Source: Acidobacteriota bacterium
GTDB taxonomy: Bacteria > Acidobacteriota > UBA6911 > JACQSX01
Direction of reading: 5' to 3'
Assembly (NCBI GenBank): GCA_016199665.1
Contig: JACQGG010000184.1
Coordinates: 1 to 10,328 of the forward strand
Length of the DNA stretch: 10,328 nt
A model generated the notes under the pieces. That model searched no databases. It was not told the origin of the DNA and saw only the letters and a list, made by a program, of their open reading frames with translations. Each line of letters begins with the position of its first letter. The stretch's first letter is position 1. Made by a program: the position numbers and the translations under genes. Shown piece by piece: positions 5,656-10,328 of the stretch.

Positions 5656-8457
5656 ATGATCGATCGCATCGTCATTCGAGGCGCACGCCAGCATAATCTG
5701 AAAAACATCGACCTGGAGATTCCGCGAGAAAAACTGACCGTTATCACCGGTTTGAGCGGCTCCGGCAAGTCCAGCCTCGCTTTTGACACCGTCTACGCCG
5801 AAGGGCAGCGCCGATATATTGAGTCTCTTTCCACATACGCTCGCCAGTTCCTGGAGCAGATGGAGAAGCCCGACGTGGATTCCGTCGACGGGCTGTCTCC
5901 TGCGATTTCCATCGAGCAGAAAACGACCAGCCGCAGCCCACGATCCACCGTCGGAACCATCACCGAGATTTATGATTACTTGCGCCTGCTCTTCTCTTCA
6001 ATCGGGGTTCCCCATTGTCCCAACTGCAGCAAGAGGATTGCACGCCAGTCGGTGGATCAGATCGTGGAAAACATCCTGCGATTGCCTCCCAATTCCAGGG
6101 TCGTCGTGGCCGCGCCTGTCGTCCGGGCGCGCAAAGGAGAATTCAGGAAGCAACTGGAACGCTACCTGAAAGACGGATATCTGAAGGCCCGAATCGACGG
6201 CGCGATTCGAAGCCTGGAGGAGGATATCCGTCTTGATAAGCGCCGAAACCACAGCATTGAGATCGTCGTCGACCGCCTGATGATCAACCCGGAAGTGCGA
6301 AAGCGACTGGAGGTCTCGGTGCAGAATGCAATCCGCCTCGCCGATGGACTGGTGCTGATTTCAGTCATCGACGGCGAAGAGATCCTCTTTTCGGAAAAAA
6401 TGGCCTGTGTGGACTGCCGTATTTCAGTCCCCACCCTGGAACCCCGCTCCTTTTCGTTCAATAGCAAGTTCGGCGCCTGCCCGCAATGCGAAGGAATGGG
6501 ACGGCGGCTGGCGCTTTCTCCCCGGCAGATTTTCCAGGACTTGGATGAGCCGATCGAAACCATCCGGATTGCTACCGAGGATCGCGACGCCGTCTACTTT
6601 TTGCGTGAATCGCTAAACGCCATTGCCCGCAGGCACAAGATCCCGGCTTCAACTTCCTTTCGGCTTCTGCCGCAAAAAGTTATAAAGGAGTTCCTGGAGG
6701 GCTCTCCGGAACCGCTGGCCTACTCGTACGGAAATTACCGCTACAAGTCAAACTATCCCGGAGCTTCCCGATGGCTGATGAACCGCTTGGGTGACGACCT
6801 GTCGGACAAACGAGCCCAGGAGCTCGAAAAGCTTTTCCAGTGGGCGCCCTGTGAAGCTTGTGGCGGTTCCCGCCTGAAAAAGGAAAGTCTTTCGGTCAAG
6901 GTCGGCGGGCATTCCATTCACCACTACGTCTCTTTGTCCGTCGCCGAAACGCTTGAGGAGCTGCACCGGGTCCATTTAAATCCACGTGAAGAACAGATCG
7001 CCGGACAGGTTCTCCGCGAGATCAGGGAGCGACTCAAATTTCTGGTCAACGTCGGCCTCTCTTACCTGACACTGGATCGGCCGGCCTCTTCATTAGCCGG
7101 AGGCGAAGGGCAGCGCATTCGACTGGCTACGCAGATCGGCTCAAAAATGCGCGGGGTGCTCTACGTCCTCGACGAACCGTCTATCGGCCTGCACCCCCGC
7201 GACTGCGCCAAGCTGCTGGAGACCCTGGCGGAGTTGAAGCGCCTGGGCAACACCGTCATTGTGGTGGAGCATGATGAGCAGACGATACGCGCCGCCGACT
7301 TTATCGTCGACCTGGGCCCGGGGGCGGGCTCCGCCGGGGGCCACGTCGTGGCCGCGGGGGATCTACAACAGGTCCTCTCACATCCGGAATCCCTCACCGG
7401 CAGGTATCTTTCCGGAGTCGTGGAGGTCGTGGGAGAGAGAGTTCCCAGAAAAACCAGCAGCCGACAGTTGATTCTGAAGGGCGTCCGCCATCGAAACCTG
7501 AAAAATATCGACGTGCGCTTCCCGTTGTCCTGCTTCATTTTGGTGACCGGCGTATCCGGCTCCGGCAAGTCTTCTCTGGTGGATGAGGTGCTCTTCCGGG
7601 CCCTTTCGCGGCGCCTCTACAATTCTGCTCCTGAACCGGGCCCGTTGGACTCCATTGACGGGCTGGAGTGGCTCGACAAGGTGATTGAAATCGACCAGTC
7701 TCCTTTAGGGCGTACTCCGCGCAGCAACCCGGCGACGTACACCGGCCTGTTTACGCCAATCCGCGAGCTGTTTTCCATGCTGCCCGAGTCCCGGCTGCGG
7801 GGCTACAAGCCTGGCCGCTTCAGCTTCAACGTTAAAGGCGGGCGCTGCGAGACCTGCCGCGGCGACGGCCTGATCAAAATCGAAATGAATTTCCTGCCCG
7901 ACGTCTACGTGACCTGCGAGGCGTGCGGCGGCATGCGATACAACCGCGAGACGCTCTCGATCAAATACCGGGGATACTCCATTTCCGAGCTCTTGAATCT
8001 GAACGTCCAGGACGCGCTCCCGGTGCTGGAGAATGTCCCGTCTGTCCGGCAGCGGCTGCAGACGCTGGTGGATGTCGGCTTGGGATATCTGCAAATGGGC
8101 CAATCTGCGACTACGCTCTCCGGAGGCGAAGCGCAGCGGGTGAAACTGGCGCGGGAGTTAAGCCGCAGGGCCACCGGTCAGACGCTTTATATCCTGGACG
8201 AACCGACGACGGGACTGCACTTCGACGACACCAAGAAACTCCTTGACATACTTCATAGCTTGGTTGATCTTGGCAACACCGTCATCGTCATCGAACACAA
8301 TCTGGACGTGATACGCTCCGCGGATTGGATCATCGACCTGGGCCCGGAAGGCGGTGACGAGGGGGGTTACATCGTTGTCGAGGGACCGCCGGAGAAAGTC
8401 GCCGCGTGTCCAACTTCCCACACCGGGACAGCCCTGAGACAAGTCAGGCGATTTTAG
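5656..8457 (+). CDS. uvrA: Excinuclease ABC subunit A (UvrA)
   Basis: A 933-residue UvrA, near the E. coli length of 940. As a dimer with UvrB it scans DNA for bulky lesions in nucleotide excision repair, using two ABC ATPase modules. Module 1 has Walker A at 32-39 (GLSGSGKS), signature LAGGEGQ at 480-486 and Walker B ending LDEP (505-508). Module 2 has Walker A at 632-639 (GVSGSGKS), signature LSGGEAQ at 821-827 and Walker B LDEP at 847-850. Two zinc modules are complete: C251, C254, C275, C278, and C731, C734, C754, C757. The N terminus MIDRIVIRGARQHNLKNIDL is typical, which fixes the start, although no ribosome binding site is visible. It begins 121 bases after the HtrA-like gene, so it probably has its own promoter, and only two bases separate its stop from the next start. 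No missing key residue was seen. Confidence 0.98.
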   Translation: MIDRIVIRGARQHNLKNIDLEIPREKLTVITGLSGSGKSSLAFDTVYAEGQRRYIESLSTYARQFLEQMEKPDVDSVDGLSPAISIEQKTTSRSPRSTVGTITEIYDYLRLLFSSIGVPHCPNCSKRIARQSVDQIVENILRLPPNSRVVVAAPVVRARKGEFRKQLERYLKDGYLKARIDGAIRSLEEDIRLDKRRNHSIEIVVDRLMINPEVRKRLEVSVQNAIRLADGLVLISVIDGEEILFSEKMACVDCRISVPTLEPRSFSFNSKFGACPQCEGMGRRLALSPRQIFQDLDEPIETIRIATEDRDAVYFLRESLNAIARRHKIPASTSFRLLPQKVIKEFLEGSPEPLAYSYGNYRYKSNYPGASRWLMNRLGDDLSDKRAQELEKLFQWAPCEACGGSRLKKESLSVKVGGHSIHHYVSLSVAETLEELHRVHLNPREEQIAGQVLREIRERLKFLVNVGLSYLTLDRPASSLAGGEGQRIRLATQIGSKMRGVLYVLDEPSIGLHPRDCAKLLETLAELKRLGNTVIVVEHDEQTIRAADFIVDLGPGAGSAGGHVVAAGDLQQVLSHPESLTGRYLSGVVEVVGERVPRKTSSRQLILKGVRHRNLKNIDVRFPLSCFILVTGVSGSGKSSLVDEVLFRALSRRLYNSAPEPGPLDSIDGLEWLDKVIEIDQSPLGRTPRSNPATYTGLFTPIRELFSMLPESRLRGYKPGRFSFNVKGGRCETCRGDGLIKIEMNFLPDVYVTCEACGGMRYNRETLSIKYRGYSISELLNLNVQDALPVLENVPSVRQRLQTLVDVGLGYLQMGQSATTLSGGEAQRVKLARELSRRATGQTLYILDEPTTGLHFDDTKKLLDILHSLVDLGNTVIVIEHNLDVIRSADWIIDLGPEGGDEGGYIVVEGPPEKVAACPTSHTGTALRQVRRF

Positions 8458-8459
8458 AG

Positions 8460-9491
8460 ATGAACAAATTTTCGCCATTTGACTTTTCTGGCGCCAGGAC
8501 TTATCCGCTGAAAAGCCGAAAGAGCAAGGTGGATGTCGCCGATTTTGCTTCCGTCCCCACCGGAGACCGCTTCCGCGATTTTCTGGGGAGCATCCCGCGG
8601 ATCCTGGCGGGATCGGATCTGAGAACGGCGGTCGCCGCGATTGCAGGCGCGGCACGCGGTGGCAGGCCCGTGATCTGGGGTCTGGGGGGACATGTGATCA
8701 AGGCAGGTCTGGCGCCGCTGCTGGGGGATCTGATGCGGCGCGGCGCCGTGTCCCTGATCGCCATGAACGGGAGCGCGATGATTCACGATCTGGAGATCGC
8801 CCTGGCGGGGACGACGTCTGAAGACGTTCCGGAGCAACTCGAACAGGGAGACTTCGGAATGGCCCAAGAGACCGGCCTGCACTTCAATCGCGCCGCCGCT
8901 CTGGCAAGCGCCGAACACATTGGCCTGGGAGAGGCATTGTCGCGGGTATTGTCCCAGCTCAACCCGCCTTTTGCCGCTCAAAGCCTGTTGCTGCAAAGCC
9001 TGGAGCAAGGAGTCCCGGTCACCGGCCACCTGGCCATCGGGACCGACATTACTCACATCCACCCTTCTGCCCGAGGCGAGGCCCTGGGAGCCGCGACCTT
9101 CACCGATTTCAAGATCTTTGTCTCAGCCGTGCAAGCCCTCAACGGAGGGGGCGTCTACCTTAACGTTGGATCGGCTGTCCTGCTGCCCGAGATTTTCCTG
9201 AAGGCGGTTTCCATCGTGAGGAACTGCGGTCATCCCCTGCGCGACTTCACCACCGTCAACCTGGATTTCATCCAGCACTACCGCCCCACGCAAAATGTGG
9301 TCCGGCGCCCCGTTATGCAGGGTGGCGCCGGTATTGCGATCACCGGACACCACGAGCTGATGGTTCCCCTGCTCTGTGCAATGCTGCGGCTGGAGCTGGA
9401 GGAAAAGCAGAAGGCGGAAAGCGGTAGGCAGAAGGCGGTAGGTTGGAAGGCGGTAGGCAGAAGGCGGAAAGCAGCCGAGCGACTCCCATGA
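8460..9491 (+). CDS. Conserved protein resembling deoxyhypusine synthase; function uncertain
   Basis: A 343-residue protein that I recognise as a conserved bacterial family but cannot name with certainty. Conserved-looking blocks are TYPLKSRKSKV (14-24), WGLGGHVIKAGL (73-84), MNGSAMIHDLEIAL (102-115), GHLAIGTDITHIHP (189-202), GGGVYLNVGSAVLLPEIFLK (229-248) and TTVNLDFIQHYRP (264-276). The glycine-rich turns and the MNGSAMIHD block recall the NAD-binding fold of deoxyhypusine synthase, which modifies eIF5A with spermidine; bacteria lack eIF5A, so that reaction is not expected. K248 in EIFLKAV is a lysine worth comparing with the catalytic lysine. The ATG at 8460, two bases after the uvrA stop, is chosen over a GTG at 8406 that would overlap uvrA. 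The last 29 residues (about 315-343) are Lys/Arg/Ala-rich and encoded by a repeat, so the family domain probably ends near LELEE. Co-transcription with uvrA is likely. Confidence 0.85.
   Translation: MNKFSPFDFSGARTYPLKSRKSKVDVADFASVPTGDRFRDFLGSIPRILAGSDLRTAVAAIAGAARGGRPVIWGLGGHVIKAGLAPLLGDLMRRGAVSLIAMNGSAMIHDLEIALAGTTSEDVPEQLEQGDFGMAQETGLHFNRAAALASAEHIGLGEALSRVLSQLNPPFAAQSLLLQSLEQGVPVTGHLAIGTDITHIHPSARGEALGAATFTDFKIFVSAVQALNGGGVYLNVGSAVLLPEIFLKAVSIVRNCGHPLRDFTTVNLDFIQHYRPTQNVVRRPVMQGGAGIAITGHHELMVPLLCAMLRLELEEKQKAESGRQKAVGWKAVGRRRKAAERLP
9407..9472 (+). repeat. Imperfect direct repeats of an AAGGCGG-type unit
   Basis: A purine-rich block at the 3' end of the deoxyhypusine-synthase-like gene. 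GCAGAAGGCGGAAAGC occurs exactly at 9407-9422 and 9457-9472 (50 bases apart), GCGGTAGGCAGAAGGCGG at 9421-9438 and 9450-9467 (29 apart), and GAAGGCGGTAGG at 9431-9442 and 9446-9457 (15 apart). The reading frame stays open through it and encodes the basic tail. It resembles dispersed intergenic AAGGCGG/AAGGCAG-type repeats I have seen in some GC-rich bacteria, but copies elsewhere cannot be checked here. Confidence 0.8.
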
Positions 9492-9498
9492 GGGAGTC
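9481..9498. terminator. Perfect 7-bp hairpin with the stop codon in its loop
   Basis: GACTCCC (9481-9487) and GGGAGTC (9492-9498) are exact inverted repeats around the four-base loop ATGA. The loop holds the TGA stop (9489-9491) of the preceding gene. The stem is strong (five G-C pairs of seven), but no T run follows on the plus strand, so it is not a standard intrinsic terminator. It could slow 3' exonucleases, act as a U-less terminator, or be the end of the adjacent repeat element. Confidence 0.5.
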
Positions 9499-9589
9499 AT
9501 TGCGCGTAAGAAACTGGAGCGCGGGTTATCGCCAAGATCGTTAGCCACTGTTGCTACTCGGACGGATGCGTCTGAGGCGGTGCTGAATC

Positions 9590-10328
9590 ATGGGCGACGT
9601 AAAGACGTTTATCGACATCATCAAGGGTATCGTTGATATCATCAGCGGCGCCGTGACTATTGTGGTCGCTATCGGGGGGGCTCTGTTGGCGATCGGGATA
9701 TGGGCAATCTCGGGCACGCCAAAGTTCCGACTGCAGCAAGTATTCTGGTTTCCTGACACTCCGCCGCCGGATACACCGTTTCCGCTGTCGGTCCAATTTC
9801 ATGTCTTCACGGGAGCTGTGGGCTCAAAAGTCACCACAGAGATCGAAGTCGAATCGCTTTCGGTCGAACAAGATGGAAGACCGCCCTGTCGGTTGACGCC
9901 ATTTACCTTTCTCGATGTTCTTGAACTCAAAGACAAAGGGACGACGCTTACGGCCCGCACCAAGGAGTTTTCGCACACATTCCTTATGGAAGGAACTGGA
10001 AGCATCCTCAAACACATTGGCTTTCACTTCGACGCGAGTCAGGAGTTTTCTCCATCGGAGGGGCATCTTGCGCTTCAGATGAAAGTCAACTACACAACGT
10101 ACGATCCGCTTCGCCAGGCGTTGAGCTTGTTAAGGCTGGCTCGCTCCCCTATTCGCCGAACTGCGACATACCGCTTTGAGCGCTCGATAACGTCCGCACA
10201 GGCAGACGAACTCGCTCAGAAGACTGCAATGATCTGGCCCTATTGGTATGTGAAAACAGAGGAGAAGTGGCTAACCCAAGTTCGTCACCGAACCGCGACC
10301 GTCAGGGAGCGGCGCGGAATTTCAATGA
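9590..10328 (+). CDS. Membrane-anchored protein of unknown function, 3' end beyond the window
   Basis: An open frame of 246 complete codons from the ATG at 9590 to the right edge without a stop; the TGA in the last three bases is in another frame. GAGG at 9574-9577 is a plausible ribosome binding site. Residues 1-16 are amphipathic (TFIDIIKGIVDII), then one membrane segment lies at about 17-40 (IISGAVTIVVAIGGALLAIG and onward), followed by a long soluble part with many alternating polar and hydrophobic stretches, such as PLSVQFHVFTG and TTEIEVESLSV, suggesting beta strands. PDTPPPDTP at about 56-64 may be a flexible linker. No known domain or catalytic motif was recognised. Codon choice appears less GC-biased than in the genes to the left, judged by eye, which may mean a different history. 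It lies 98 bases after the deoxyhypusine-synthase-like gene; no clear promoter was seen in that gap. Confidence 0.75.
   Translation, partial: MGDVKTFIDIIKGIVDIISGAVTIVVAIGGALLAIGIWAISGTPKFRLQQVFWFPDTPPPDTPFPLSVQFHVFTGAVGSKVTTEIEVESLSVEQDGRPPCRLTPFTFLDVLELKDKGTTLTARTKEFSHTFLMEGTGSILKHIGFHFDASQEFSPSEGHLALQMKVNYTTYDPLRQALSLLRLARSPIRRTATYRFERSITSAQADELAQKTAMIWPYWYVKTEEKWLTQVRHRTATVRERRGISM

Noticed and set aside
8406..8459. GTG start for the deoxyhypusine-synthase-like gene inside uvrA
   Set aside because: It would overlap uvrA by 52 bases, while the ATG at 8460 follows the stop directly and begins just before the family-like N terminus.
10326..10328. TGA at the right edge as the stop of the last gene
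   Set aside because: It is out of frame with the ATG at 9590; the frame remains open at the window end.

Overview
The window looks like chromosomal DNA from a GC-rich, Gram-negative-type bacterium. Two things suggest an acidobacterium or a close relative: the style of the housekeeping proteins, and a conserved deoxyhypusine-synthase-like protein encoded directly behind uvrA. This placement is inferred from memory of protein families; no search was run.

Layout. The left edge (1-33) is a pyrimidine-rich simple sequence. It interrupts the N-terminal coding part of a minus-strand Nudix (ADP-ribose pyrophosphatase-like) gene that diverges from polA. Then, all on the plus strand: polA (191-2830), encoding a DNA polymerase I whose proofreading active site has lost key residues; a tightly coupled three-gene set with an ECF sigma factor (2960-3619), a zinc-binding transmembrane anti-sigma factor (3616-4152) and an exported HtrA-like protein with two PDZ domains and a broken catalytic triad (4152-5534); a 121-base gap with a weak terminator-like hairpin and a promoter/operator candidate; uvrA (5656-8457); the deoxyhypusine-synthase-like gene (8460-9491), two bases after uvrA; a GC-rich repeat and a perfect hairpin at the end of that gene; and a membrane-anchored protein of unknown function (9590 onward) that runs off the right edge.

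How the genes fit together. UvrA starts nucleotide excision repair and Pol I fills the excised gap, so two of the large genes share a repair theme, although about 2.8 kb of unrelated genes separates them. The middle three genes overlap by a few bases and look like one envelope-signalling unit: a cytoplasmic sigma factor, its membrane-bound inhibitor, and an exported protein that resembles DegS/DegP but should not be able to cut peptides. That non-catalytic HtrA in a sigma/anti-sigma operon is the most interesting biology here. Next come the repeat-encoded tail and stop-codon hairpin of the deoxyhypusine-synthase-like gene. No tRNA, rRNA, CRISPR array, transposase or complete mobile element was seen.
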